A stretch of DNA of 64,000 nt from Sclerurus mexicanus (taxonomy: Eukaryota > Chordata > Aves > Passeriformes > Furnariidae): assembly GCA_013396755.1 (NCBI GenBank), contig VWZF01003190.1:2967050-3031049 (forward strand). Direction: 5' to 3'. This document shows, piece after piece, positions 26,701-41,700 of this stretch. A program made the translations under genes and the position numbers. The notes under the pieces were generated by a model that saw nothing but the letters and a program-made list of their open reading frames with translations, ran no database searches and had not been told where the DNA came from. Position 1 is the first letter of the stretch; each line of letters starts with the position of its first letter.

Positions 26701-29700
26701 ATAACTACTGATGTGACTGCTTGTAATAAGCATTGCTACCAGTCAAGGCATGTTGGAACGGGAAACTACTTACTAGATTTGATACATTTTCCACAAAAAT
26801 AACACAGAATATTTGAAGGTAAAACTCTGAAATCCCTGATTTCTTGATATTGCTCATAAATATTGAAAAGTAAACACAAATGGTCTTCTATCATAGTTCT
26901 CCTACCTCCTAATCAATTGATAAAACAATACTCGGGTATCTCTCATAATCTCATAATAATAAGATAAATGTCAGGTATCTCATGGACTGAGGTTTTCTTT
27001 CACAGAAAATCTCACCAGTGTTCACTTTCAGATAAATTATTAGAATCTTGAATGATTCTCTAAGTGTGATCCAACAATAATGGCATTACCCCTTTGACTG
27101 AATGAGTACTCAATCAATGTAGGCATAAGGTTTAATCCAGACATTCTATTTTGCTAAGGTATATTAAATATTCTATATTTAAATTATTTTAATCTGTATC
27201 ATTAGAATTCCAGGATATTTACCAAACTTTATTTGTAAGTTGCAATAAATAGTATTTTTCATCTATGAACCAAAATCTTCTTGTGATTAAATATGTGTAA
27301 CTGAAAACCCATTGTGGGTGCATTTGTTTCAGAGCAGAAACTGGCCTAATTTTTTGTTATGTTTTATATAATAAGGGCATACCTGAATAAAAATACATGG
27401 AGGATCAGCAGCCAGTTTCTACAAGACTCATAATATTTCCAAACACTGAAGGCATATTTGGAACACATTAGTTTCAAAGTCTCTTCTGTCAGAATTTGCT
27501 TGCATAATAAAACACAAGTGTTTCCTATGACATCTATGAGGCTTTCATTGAAAAATGAAAATACTGTTAAGAAAAATTCTTGTTTTACTAATAACAAATT
27601 GTAGGGCAAGGATGAACATCAGGAGGTCACCTAGTCCACTCAAAAGCTCTGAGTCAGGGTCACATTAAACATCTTTCACGACTGGCTTGGCTTTATCTAA
27701 TCTATGTTAACAAATTGGTTATGACAGAGCTTCCACAGCCTCCCAGGTAATCTGTTTTAATTGCCAGCTACCCTCAGAGTTTAAAATAGTTTCCTAATAC
27801 TTACCTCTTAGTGCATTTTAAGCTTATTTATTGTGGTTTTTTAATGTCTTGTCATTTGGAGTTTTAATGAACACTAAGTTGAAAAGAATCATCCACACTT
27901 CCAGGAATGGGTTTCAACTATCTAGGATGTACAACGTCAAGGAGATCAGTGGAAGTGTATGTGTATTTTTCCATGGTGTCTCAACTCAAAATCAAGTAAA
28001 TTAATCTCATGCAGCTTTTCCTCACAAGACTTTTAAGCCCTCCTTCCAAACAGGCATAAAACAGAAATTATCACACATATTTGACAGGAAGCAAGCACAG
28101 AACAACCCAGGTCTGCAGCTGAATTTGCAACAGTTATAGTTAAATATGCTCCAACATATTTAATGTAATATGCATATCTGTGGACTTCACTGGTTTTGTT
28201 TATCCAAGGAATATACTTTCATTTCCTCGAATTTCCCATTCATCAATAAAGAAAAACATTCTGAAACATTAAAATTATGTCCTTTAAACTACAATTTGTA
28301 CACCAAAAGATATATTTGGCTTTTATTGTTGGTTTAAGATAACCCATGTACTTTTTATTGTTTAGTATTTACTCATGAAATCTAATAATATTTTTTAGCC
28401 AAAATTACTTTATGGAATAGTTGCAATGCATTGGCAAATGCAATGCCTAATAAGTCTTATGCTTGCTGTAATTTAAATACATAGTGATTGTACTGTACTG
28501 CAGTTATTACAGACTACTGAACAACGCTGTATTACACTAGTTGGTTGTCTGCAGTGTTGCAGTTTCTGTGACATTGCAGTTTATCAGTCTGCACAACATA
28601 CGTCATAAATCTTCATGACAGGTTTTCTTGCAGCGTCACTGTTTTCATTACAGTTAAGCTGGATGTATACAGACACCTACTTAGCAGACAGGTGTCCTGT
28701 AACAAACTAAGTTCCATCTTTCTCACAAAATAATTTTCATAAGAAAGAATTTGTATCTAATGTAACTGGCTTTACTTAAATAAATAAAATGCTTTGTTTT
28801 TTTATTTTAGTAATATTACTAATATTACTTATTAGTAATAAATCTAGCATTAGTAATAAATTAGTAATTAATTAGTAAGAAATATTAGTAATATTTATTA
28901 ATATTATTAATAGTAGTAATAAATGAGCACAATAATTCACAATTATAAGTCAGATAGTCTTTTCTGTAACTGTGGTGAACATTATTTCATGCAGATGGGA
29001 ATGCTTAGTTCTTTGTCCCTACAATGACAACAAGCACATTTGAAAAGATCTTATGCATTTGTCTTTACAGCATTTTTGCATAATCGTTTAATATATATGA
29101 CACCAGAGAATCATCTGAGAACATATTTAGCTCTTTCAAATCTGATACAGTTTTCTACAAAGCCCCCATTGGAGTCTGAATATACTACCTTCTAAAAATC
29201 CTTGAACTTGCAAAATTCCCAATCAGCGTTTTACATTTTGCCTGGAGCAGCATATCAAAGCATGGAGCGTTTTATCAAGCTTAGTCACCCTCTAACTCAC
29301 CCTCTACAATTATGGATATGACTAGCTCAAATTGCAGAGAGTATTAAGGCAATACATAGTGTGATAAGAATTCTGAATTTCTAGGAAATACCTAGATGTG
29401 AACTCATGATAAAAGCAGCTGAAAATTTAATCTAATACAGTTCTGCAGATCAGCATATTGCAGTTTTGGCCTTTCAAACCTGAATCTATCATAGGAATCA
29501 TTATAAGTCTCCACGAAGCTCACAACTCTGCAAGTTTGCAAATACCATAACTCATGGAGCTTAAGTTCCTAAATCCCAAGACCATAATTCCCTCATTAAA
29601 TGACCAGGTATTACTCAGGTGTGGTTATTTTCTTAAAAAGATTTGGCTACATTTGCCAAGAGCTTTTGCATTGGAGAGAGTTTCACTTGAATGGATCTCT

Positions 29701-32700
29701 ATACATGATTTAATAGCTGTCTCTATACTGTTTAATAGCTTGTTTACAAGTAGTACATTTCTTTTGCAATAACTATAACCTATTTCTTTTCATGTATGCT
29801 AAGTAGTTCAGATACTGGTTTTTAAATAAAGATAAAATTTCACCCTCTATCTCAACATCTCTTAAAGATTTGGTATTACTGTATTTCTACTTTGGAAAGT
29901 GTTAACATCATGTGTATCTCACTTGTAGCTTAGCTAACAAAATACTTCTGCTTTGATTGTGACATCCTCTTGAAATAAGGGTCAAATCAAGGAGGAACCT
30001 CTGTTCATTCACTTTCACGGATCATTCACTGAAAGTATTTGATAGTGCATTCAGGTGAGTTTTGAAGAACAATATTGCCAGCAAGGACATGAGAACAAAC
30101 TTTTGAAATATTCTCAGCTGCAGTTTTGATTCACAAGTCAGATGAAGTGAAATTAAAAGCAAAACAGATGGCTCTGTTACCATCGAGCTCTTAGCAATTC
30201 AACAATTCAATCACTCACCTTGAAGGTAGAAAAGTAAACTTCTAATCACTTGTTCTGTTTCATTCAGAGCAGGCAGGAAAATACCTCCACACTATGGCAC
30301 CATATAATGGCAACCCAATGCTGTCAGCAATCAATACTTACATGCCCTATGCAAAGTGCAACAACTTTCTCAGGGTACCACTTACAATATATTGCTATTG
30401 TGAGTCTCCCTAATATTTTAAAATTTCCTTTTTACTGGAAATTTTCTTGTGTGGAACAATTAATGAAAACCTAAATTAAGCATCTTCTCTGACCTAAGAT
30501 AATTTTCTCCCCATCCAACGGAAATAAAATTAGCTTCAGGTTGAAATTCAATTAAAAAAAATCATGAAAATGTGTCCCTTATCACCATTTTATACCCTTT
30601 TCCACTGCAGACCTTTCAGTTACACTTCTAGCTAGCAATAAAATGGCTCTGGCTATAATCCTTTACTCCACCTGACCATATATCAGACTTTTAAGAGTGG
30701 TCATGCTGAATAGCATGTAATATCAGTATGTCCTTGAAGTATCAAACCAAATTCCAAGCACCTTTAGGTTGTGCAACCCTCTTTCTCCATCTCATTCATG
30801 ATGTACAGACTTAGACTTCCTGTTTTGTTCTTTTCCCCTGTCTCTAACTTTTACACCTCAGGGGGCAGAATCTTTCTGGTCATTCTGGCTAAGGTTCCAG
30901 CATTATAATACTTCTTGTTTGGGTGGGCAGTTTCGGGTTTTTTTGAGAACTTGCCTTAATTGATGGGCTGAAAAGTCACAGGACAATCTGACCACAATGA
31001 TCAGCATTTCTGTGGTACAGTTGTATCATTCGTTGTGTTGTGTCATCTTTGAATGTCAGAGTTATTAAAACTGTCTTCAGAATACAGCACTGTTCAAAAG
31101 ATTAGTGCTATAATGAAATCAAACTAAAACTTCAGAAAGGCTGTTATCCTTACATTATTTTAATATCAAATACAACAATATAGTAACTTATTTTGGTGTT
31201 GAATATAAGTCTTATTTTGATGAATAAAACTAACACAATGGCTGTAAGAAAAACATGGCTTCTCTTACATTCAAATTTTATCAAATGCAAAAAAATTAAA
31301 AAAGGCAACACAATGAAAACAGCTGTTCACATTTTGCTCTTTTTAGGAATTTATAGTATGGAGGCAATAAGCAGCCTTGAGAATACACGAGGACTGCAAA
31401 AAGTAATTACAGAACAATTTTAATATGAGCTAATAATATACATTTCTAGTCTTAACTTCCAGTATCTAAAATAAGAAGTGCTGATTAAAAAATCATGAGT
31501 TAAAACATGAATTAAACTTCCTGATGACTGACCCTGCCCACATCAAAATAATCTGTCTTCTAAGCAAAGGATATAATCAAGTATGTAAATTATAGCCAAC
31601 TTTCTTGATCATGATACAGCAGATTTTCAGTGAGACTGTTGGCTTATCATGCCACGGTTCATCCAGCTGGTGAAAACTTTATTCACAGGGACACATAATT
31701 TTCACTTACTCTCCAATGACACAACCGCATCTATTCTAATAGTAAAGAGTGAACTACAGAGATGTCCTCAGGGCTTCTGTAAATTCCTCCTCGTGGCATT
31801 TCCCATTTAATTCAATGTACACAAACTATAGAGAATTTTTAAGGAAAATACAGATAATCCCTTGGGATAATCAAGCCTAACTTTATAGAGGAGTATGTTC
31901 ACTGTGGGAAGGAAAAATGGGCTTCAAGATTCTATGATAATTAATATTTATGGACATATCATAAAGAAAACAAAGGACTGTAATTGATGCTTTTCATGCG
32001 ACCTCTTTCTCCCTCTCATTGTTTGATACTTGAAGACATGAATATATGAGAGCCAGTGCTAATGAAAAATGCACTAGAACTTAACTGCATTTCAGAGCTG
32101 CTGGTGTCAAGGGGCCGAGTAATGTCTGTGTCTGTCAAAATGTAAATTAAGTCGCCTCATATGATTCAGTCTGAAGATTCAGAAAAGGGCACAGCCAAAC
32201 TATGGCATATTTGCCAAACTTGACGTTTAATAAAGAATTTCTTCTCAAAGTCAAATTTTGATCCCTCATTACACTGCTATTATGCTGCAATAAATTGTAG
32301 CCATCCTGCTATAAATGATAGGGGACATTTTCTAGATCCTGAGATTAACAAAGGTCATCTTCTGAAGACCCTTTCAGCCTCAGCAATATTAGAAACAATT
32401 AGTTCTTTTTATTCTGGTTTTTTTCTTTGGACATAAGGACCTAAGCATTCTTTAAAAACTACATGTAATAAGTCTTCATTCTTTATAACTGGAATGTTTT
32501 TAGTACCTCTATTATGGTTCAAAAATATCATGTTACAATTTTCAATGACATCATGAATATTGCTGTGTGCAACTCAAATCCAAGAAACAGCCCGCTTTAT
32601 GGGTAACTTATTCAGTAAAAATTACCATGTCATCAATTTGTGATGGAAGTCACAACATTTCCCGCCAGGCTCTCTCAGGATGGGCAGTTAGGCAAATGCA

Positions 32701-35700
32701 GCAGCACACAGCAGTAGGTCCATTTGTGCCGATGTGTTGGTTTCCAGCTTGTCAGAATTCAGATCAAGCATCTAAATGTTCATCCTGAGACAAGCAGGGT
32801 TAACAATGTGAGCAAAGCTCTAAGTGGATGCCGTGACCCCTGTGGTATCATGTAAGTCTGTAAAATCTCCCTTTAAGGCAGGAGCCTCATCACAGGACTG
32901 GTAAGGAGAGGGTTTTCTTGGATTTGCAAGGTTAGTGTTGTTTCTCCTTTTTGCAGCGAAAATATTTAGTACAATTCAGTGTCACAAAGATACTTAGCTA
33001 CTGTTTAGCTGGATACTGATTAATGTTTAGGTAGCTTAGAGAAATAATGAGCTTGGGAATGAATGTGAAGAGCTGCTGCCACTCTGACAGGAGAGGGGGA
33101 GGATGTAAGTGGAACACTACCGCATCTTGCACATCCATGTGATCAGGGTGTAGTTATTAGTCACCACTACACCACAGACATAGCTCACTAGGAAGACCCA
33201 AGACATCACTCAGTACTCTGGAAGTGTATGTATGAGGTACAGAAACTTGCCCATATACAAACTCATATAGACTAGCAGACACACACACACAGATATCCGC
33301 AGGTACACATCCATTAGCAGGTATAACAGTCTGACTGAACCACTCCAGTTCTCACCTACTATACCTAGGTCAGCTCTGTGTGCAGGTAAAAGGACAATTT
33401 CTATCAGACAGTTAAGACATTTCAAAATACATGACATATTCAAACAGCTTTCTCATTCTAAAAATTATTCTATTTAAGGCTGAAATCAGTAAGAGAATGG
33501 AATTGAAGCCAGTGGTATTGGCTGTAGGTACTGTGTGTGTGCTGCTAGAAACCGCTTTAACTTGCCTCAGTTATGATCTTCACAAAATTCTCTATTTTTG
33601 TATTTATTAGTCATAGTACTACGGCTAATACTTTGAACACATCCATCCCTAAATTGCTACTACAGCTAGACACACAATTTTTCTAAGGCACTGCATGAGG
33701 TACTTTTCCTAGCAGCCCCACAATTTTAGTAAGAACATTTTAAAAAGCTTATCAAGATACATTACATAATAAATAAGATGAAGTTCAGCCGACACTGATA
33801 TCACCTCATCCATTTTGCAGTTGATTCTGCAACCTTATTTATGCACACTGGTGTTTATTCATAACAGATATAGGATATTGGACTCTCTAATCTGAAGTTT
33901 GCCATATTGGTTATCTTGTAAGACATTCATTGAATAAAAGAGATGGGAGAAGATTAGGAGATATATTTGTACCTAACCCAGAGATAAAACTTAATTATCT
34001 GCCTCCTTAGAACCAATCTCTGGCCCAGCTGGCAGCTTATTTATTTTTTATTTTAAATGTTTATAATGCAATTGTGCTCAGTAGTCATCTTATTAAAAAT
34101 GGAAGTAATGTGTTGGGGTTTTTTTCTGTCTTTCTAGAAAGGAATGATTTTAACAGAATATCTCTCAGAAATGTTTTCTGCTTGGTCTATACTTCTGTCT
34201 AATCTGTATGTGTGCAGAGCATCACATGAAAAATGCATGTACAAACCAGGTACAAAAGCCTAATACTACCTGTGCCTCAGACTGGGCTGATGAGAAGCAT
34301 TGTACATTGAATTAATTGCTGAATCTTGCATGCCCCTTTGCCTTTGCTGGCGAATCTGACTTCAGATGAGTCAGAAGCTAAACTCTGCCAGGTTTAACAA
34401 ATGTCCACAGAGAATGAACAGATAGAATTATTTATTTCTATTAAGAATACCAGAGAGTATCTTTTACAGGAAGTAATTTCATTATCTGTTGAAGTGCTAA
34501 GGTTCAGCATTTCAATATACAGAAGTCAATGATGCATTAATTTGATTCACCTCAGTAGCATCCAGGCACATTTAGACAAAAAAGCAAAAATTGTTCCAGC
34601 CATCAAAGTGATAGGCTCCGAGCGGTTTAACTCTATAACTGACAGATAATATATATTTCATTAATAATATATGTAATAAAATATATATCGTGTATAATGC
34701 ATAGCATACATAATGTACCATATAGTACATGATTAATGTATAAGAAGAGGCAATATTTAAAATCATATTGCCATGAAGAATGAGTTTCAGTAGAATCAGA
34801 CTGCAAAAATGTTTCAAATTTCATCACTGTATCTAGAACAGAGAAAACTAATAGAGAACCACAGTTTTACGTAATAGGATACTTATTGCTACATCCCAGG
34901 GAAAACTAGGAGAAAAAGCTCAAGTGCATCTCGTTTGTCTTGCTTCTGCAATTGAATATGCAAACAGCAGACAGAGAAACTGAAGTAACTGTTACAAGCA
35001 CATGTCCTTTTCTACTAACAGCTAAGGTCTCCTTTTTGATATTTTGATATTTACTTTCAGTATTTCAGCTGCTTTTAAGAGTGGATCAAGCTCCTTGAAA
35101 AAAAAATGTGGTGCAACAACTTTTATAATTTCTTGGTAAATTCTATGTCATAGATTTATGTACTGATTTTTGGCAGTAGACCCCACTTACTGACTTACAA
35201 AAGATATTCTTATGTCTCATATAGCAAGTGCATATACAAGGAATACAAAAATACTCATGTGAACTGGAAACACAGTTTATCACATACAACCATGACCAGG
35301 AAAGACTGAAGGACATCAGCAAAGGGTACAGCTCTTGCCAAACTCATTCATGTATTTGTATTCAACAAAACCTGAACACAAGGGAAACTACGTCTATGGA
35401 CAGGGATAACTGACAAGCTGCGTCTTGTTTAGAAGTGTCCTGTAGACTGTATTATGTGCAGTCCTGACATATAAAAAAGTTCAACTCAATCTCCATTCGA
35501 ATAAATTTTATACCATTTAGCTATCTACTGGTGTCGAATGAAGACAAATTAACCCTCCCTCACGCAAACCCAGATGTTACCTCTTATGTACCTGAGGAAC
35601 AATATGTATAAGGCTGGAATTGGCTTACAGACACAAGAACACTGACTAGTTAAACATTTTTTATAAACGACTGCACTGAAATATAAGAATCTTACATGGA

Positions 35701-38700
35701 TTTTATGGAAATATTATGATACAGAATAACTATGATATTAATTTTATTAAAACCAGGAAAGTTAAAATGCCCAAAGAAATGATCATTATCCTTCTAAAAG
35801 AACAACAATTACTAATAATGTGTTTAGCATTTTCTTGCTTAAAGTGATTTTTAAATTTAAAAATACTATGCCTGTTTTCTGCATGACGTGATCCTTACTA
35901 TTTTGAATCTAATACTAGCCATTATGAAATCATATTAGACATTTCAGTGCCTATGTCTTCAGGATATATGGTGCCCTGCATGAGAAAAATACCTTAAATA
36001 ATTTTACTTAGCTATTAAACAATTATACTCATGTTCTCTTACAGCTAAAAGGAGGTTTATCATTTCTATTGCTAAACTTAAAATAGCTACTATTTATTTT
36101 CACTGTCTGAGAACTTCAACATGCCTGGTACAACAAATATTCTAATTAGAGTAATCTTTTCTGTAACCTGATTATCTATTGTTTTTCAACTCAAACAAGA
36201 TTTGAATTTGAAGAACAAACACTATGCTGGGTCTATGTAACCTGTAACAATTTTCTACCTTAATAGTCACACTGCCACATTTGAAAACTGGCAATTATTC
36301 ATTTTGCCATGAGCTGGTAACTGAAGGAGTGAAATTCTCATCTGTGACGAATAGTATAGTATAGTAAATCATGGATTAGTGAAATCAGGCACTCTCAGTG
36401 AAAGTATATCTTCTTGCTTACACCTAACAAAGCTCATGATCAATATGGCACTTCTCTTCACAATAGAAATTTTATGTTAACTTCAATAAGTTTCACCATT
36501 AGAAATAAAATGCTTTAAGAAGAGGAAAATCTAATCACTTTAGTAGAAATTCCACTCAGCAGAATTAGGCAGAAAAACACAATTCATCTTCCTATAGACT
36601 TTCAACAAGTTGTGACATCACACAGTCATCTATAAATTCTACTTGTTAAAAATCTTGTGTTTGAACTAAAATAAGTCTGCCTAAAAGAATACACTCCTAT
36701 GGATTTTTCACAGCACAGCCATAAAAAGCAATTCCTATTTCCTATCCATCACTGTAAAATGAAGGTATTCAGGCTAAATTGACCACTCAGGCTTTTTCAT
36801 GGTCAGTGTCAAAAGAGAGGCATCTCCATAAGACAATTCTTCCTGTCCTCATAGAAACATCCAAGAGAGATGGGAGGAGTTGTTCTCTGGAAGTTCTTCT
36901 CTTAGTCTCCCTCCAAAATCTATACAGGTACAATACATAACTTTGGGTAATACCTAATTTCTGGACAGCTAAGCTTAAAACAGATTAATGAATCTCCTCG
37001 TGCCTTTGGATAGAAATCCTAGTTTGGGGTTAGGTTTAGTTAGTTTGGTTGTTTGTTTTGTTTTGTTTTGTTTTTTTTTTTAATGTGCAGAATGACTATT
37101 TCGGCTGGGAGTTTCAGCATTTCACAGGCATCTGGTAAAAATTCTTACTGCATTACATCTGCGATGTTGTCAGAGACACGTTTGTTAGTCTGTTCCATCT
37201 AGAAAGCTGATAGGAAGCACAGACTTTCAGTGGCTTCTGTAACAGCCTTAGATCTCTGATGTGGAATGAGGAAGGTTGTTATCAGGTTATTAGGCTACCA
37301 ATACAAGTGTGGGCAAGAGTTACAGCAGAAGAGATAAGGATAAAGGAAGAGTCATTATAAGCATAGTTTCTGATGATTAAATAATGCTTGGAAGGAAGCC
37401 AGTTTTTGGTTGTGGGTTTTTTTTTTCCTTCATAAGAAACCAACAGAAACATTTCAGTTCTTACTGTTCACATAAAGGTATCTGAATCTAGCCAAGACCA
37501 GCTCTGCATATTTCCATCTCCCGAGCAAACTATTAGCATACAATAAATATTCACATTTTTATATACACCTAAGTGGCTCAATTCTTTCTGGACCCTATTT
37601 ATCGTCTGCAAAAAGTAAAGAATACAGAAATAAAGGAGTTTCTTTATACTTGATGTGTTTTAGGAAGACAATAAAAAATAAAGTGTAACTAATATTCCAT
37701 ACCTGAGTAGGGGTTGCTTTGGATAAGAAGGTTGGTCACTGTTTTGGCATGGCTGAGGTTTTTTTGTGACTTGCTTATAAATATTCCTGGCAGTTACTCC
37801 AATCCATAGCATAGTAGAGAGTGTAGAATAATGCAGTACTATGCCAACCTAAAAAAAAGTGGACAGTTAAACAATTCAGTAAATGGATCAGTAAAACAAG
37901 AGTTTTAGAAGAATCTTACTGCGTAAGTGTACAACCAAATAGATTTTTTAACTGAATTTATAAGTGTATCTAACAGTTGCACTTACAAACAGTTATTTAA
38001 TCTACCATAAGTAATATCTGTAATGCCAGATGGCATGTTAGGAAACCAAGACTTTAAAGACTTTTTTTTCCTAAGAATCTGATTAATGACAACATTTTAC
38101 ACCTGGACTTAAAGTAATGTGAATCTCAGTTTGTGATGCAAGCTTTGTTAGTTTATCACAACCACGAGATTTAAAAATTAATGAGGGACCAGCATTTTTG
38201 CTTGCTATTATGCTACTATTTCCTTTAATTTTACAGAAACATCCTGCTGTAGTTCCCTCTCTGCTACATACAGCCAAGGTTCAATGGGATCAGAGCTATT
38301 TGCCTAAAACCAGATGATTTTCAGACATATTTTAAGAAACTTATAAACTTGGCCACACAGTTTTTAAAATTAAGCAACAGATTATGGCATCCTCCCTTGA
38401 AAATAAATACAATCTCTAATAGTGTTATTACGATTTTGTTTTCAAGAAACTGGTATGTTTAGCATTGAAAGTAAAATAGAGTAAAAACACCTTTAAATTC
38501 TTTGTTATGTTAGTAATTGTTATTCATTACTATGGCAGCAGTAATTGGAATTTTATCCAATCTCTAATGCTTTATTACACCAGCTAAGTCTCCATCTGAT
38601 TATATAAAATGAGGTTACCTTTGAAGCAATAACCTGACATTTTGCAGTGACAAGTAATATATTGCTATAATTGGAAAGAACATAAATGTTTAAGGAATAC

Positions 38701-41700
38701 AGAGTTGCTGAATAAAGCTAACACAAATCTATTGTAATGATTTATTTCAACCAGTGTTCATTTTTGCTCCACTTAATTGATGAGTAAAGAAAAAAAATCC
38801 ATGCATTTTGTTTATATTTAGCAATATAGCTCAAAACTTGAAGATAGCAGCAAACACCATCCACTGAAAGCCCTTTGTAATTTTCTCTGGGACTTCTCTG
38901 TCACATTAGACAAGGGAGTATGAAGCCTTCATTGCTGTTGTTGCTTGAGGTAAAAGAAGCAGAAATAAGAGAATGAGACAACTTTATATCATCAGCTGGC
39001 AGACGCTGCCAGCTCAGGGACTAGTGCTGTCTGGACTTAGTTCGTATGCAGCTTGCAGCATTTCTGTAGGGATGCAGTGAACAGGACCATAAGCAGGGAG
39101 GGGAGTGAAGGAGCAAGGCAGGAGGAAAAGAGGAGGATGAGAAAGGCAGTAGAAAAAGGAGGTAGAAATCATGAGAAAAAAATGGGAAAAATTCTAGATA
39201 TTTGGTTCCTAACCTGTTTCTCATTTCAGCATAGCACTGCTGCTATATATTCTGTATTCCACACAAGTATGCCATAAGAATATAAACAGCAGGAATGAAT
39301 TCCACGTGAAAAGGCACCTACATGTGAAATGTTGGACAACATATATGGCTATACAGACAGAAATGATTAGCCACTGATGTGAATGAGAAACCTAAAAATA
39401 GTACAACAAAACAATTTTGTTGAACTTTCAAGTAGGCAACTGAACTGACTGAACACATCATTGCTGTGCCACACCTTAGTCACATTACTGTTCTTCACAG
39501 TGTGCTCATGTTATAGCAGCTGAGTTCCTTCTGATATATCAACATTTTGAAAAAACATGGACAGGATACAAATGTTATCATCCTCTGTACTAACTCTTTA
39601 ATAATATGCATCTTTCTCTCAGAAAAAGACCCCAACCATTTGCATTTCTTGCTTGAAGGAAAAGAGGATATATCCTGATTATGAAGGACCTCCTTATGAC
39701 TGACAGATTTGACATGACAGAACAGAAGTGTAGAATTTGGAAGGATGCACTGAGCTGTTCCACTAAATTCTGAAGGAAAGGGTGGCCTTTTCTCATTCTG
39801 GTTGTGGGAAGATGGATAGGGTTAAAAATTAGAGACTAAGAATTACAGGGTAAAATACAGCTGCTGCTCCCTGGATGCAATGCGGTTGACATGCCCCACA
39901 AAAGCTTCCTAAACTGATATAAGCACCTGCTGGGGGATGCAGTGGAGGATGGAGCAGAGTGGAGACACTGTGGCCTCGCTCCATAGATATCCCTGCAGGG
40001 AAGGGAACATGGTGGTACCTTGTAGTTCAAAGACCATACAGTACCTGTCAACCAAGGGAGAAAGATGCCAAGATATGACCGCCCCCATTAAGTATGTGAA
40101 GTGAAGCAAGAGATACATCAATCAGAGATAAAAGTACTTATGACTAAAGTCACTCAAGCTCCACCTAAACCTAAAGAGTAAAAGTAAGTTGGGAATAGGG
40201 CCAAAATTGAGGAAGACTCCACAGAAACTGCTGGGATCACTCAACGGGCTGAACCTGTCCTTCCCTGCTCCACAGGGACATCTGTTGGGTAAGAAACGTG
40301 TTCTGTGTGCACTAAATGCTGTTATTAGGATTAGAGCTTGTGCTTGCTTTATAATATTAGTAGATTGCTTTAGGCACATTTTTGCAGTCAGACACTATCA
40401 CTGATGACCCAGAAACCTTATTAACCTGTCACAATTTGTATTAATACAATTAATTCCATAAACTGCTAGAGTGAGTGCTTCATAAGTGCTAGCAGTTCCT
40501 GGCATTAGATAACATTGGGAAGACTCACAGAGGGGTGTTCACACTGTTGGCTCAGCCCTCCTGAAAAGGGCAGTCGAATCACCCCCTGATCTGGTGAATC
40601 TGTTCAGTGAAGGGTCCCCTTATGGGATGCTGACACACTGGTTGGACATAAGGGCTTTGGCTTCCCTGGGGCACTGACAGACAAATACAACACTAAGGCT
40701 TGAGAAAATCTTCCCCACAGTAAGGGTCAGGGAAACCCCCTTTCCTTTCATGTGACAGTGGTGATAATTTGATTTCTCAATCCCCATCATAAAACATGCT
40801 TTTGGACTAGAATTCATGCTTTTATTATTCCACTAATAATAATTAGCAAAGAAATGCTTGTCACAAATCATATTGAAAATTAAGTGTTTCAAAGTATTTT
40901 CTCTCAAAAGTGGGCTTTTCTCTCTGCTTCTTCCTTCCCCATGTCTCCACATTGACATCAGTCATGTCAGAGATGCATCTCCCTCACTGTTGTGCTTAGG
41001 GACTGTGACTGCAAGCTTTTGTCCCATTCAGTGGAACCACCTCTTTCCAGCTCTCTTAAGCTAGGAAGACATGCGAGCTCTATGCTAGAAATACAGATAG
41101 CAGCTTACAACATGGAAGGGAAGGACAAGGCTCAACAGAAAGGGGAAAAGGACAAATGTGACTTTGTTCAATAAACTCTTCACTCTGTTAGCAAATGTAA
41201 ACCCGCATGAAAGATCCAGGGAACAAATTTACCTGTGTGTATCTTACGACTGGATTTGTGCCTCTGTAAAATTTAAAAGGCCAATAAATATATATAAATT
41301 AAATATTCAAGTGGTAACTTAAAGCTATTTCCACTATTAGTAGAACTTATGTAGTTCACATAAAACTGCATGGAAAGGGTCGAGTTTTTCACGCAGAGAG
41401 AAGGATTATGACTGAAAATTTTGAAATGATAGGCTGTTATTCATATTCAGTGACAGTCCAAATAGTACAGAAAAAGCTGTCAGGACATAGGCATTGAAAA
41501 CAGCATTGCACCTAAAGCTCTTTAATGACCACAGTTATATAGTGAAAATTTTCTTGTTTCCTTGGATTCATTTTTTCCACATTCTGTGTTCTTAGAACTC
41601 TTATCTTTGGGAATTAGCACCAGCCTTTTGAATAGAAGATTATGCTTTTCTACAGTAAGAAGATGCTGTCTATTTGTGCTACTTCAATAAATTCCTGTAC

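Larger units (their letters stand above)
11974..37702 (-). other. ADGRA3: ADGRA3 large intron (25.7 kb) between TM3 and TM4 exons
   Basis: The largest complete intron in the window. Contents I can support: MIR-like SINEs near 14842-15022 and 18045-18245, CR1 fragments at 19023-19083 and 27602-28045, a (TA)n run at 17116-17133, a T16 run at 22946-22961, an AT-rich TAGTAAT repeat patch at 28809-28924 and a (TTTTG)n/T tract near 37045-37082. Plus-strand open frames at 12813-13265, 15151-15504 and 15754-16005 are discussed as possible antisense transcripts. I see no exon of a known protein on either strand. Confidence 0.85.

Noticed and set aside
31918..31940. CR1-like tail (gggcttcaagattctatgat)
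   Set aside because: Only about 20 nt resemble CR1 and no further landmarks follow upstream.
34713..34730. Inverted repeat atgtac...gtacat
   Set aside because: Six-base arms in AT-rich sequence are expected by chance.
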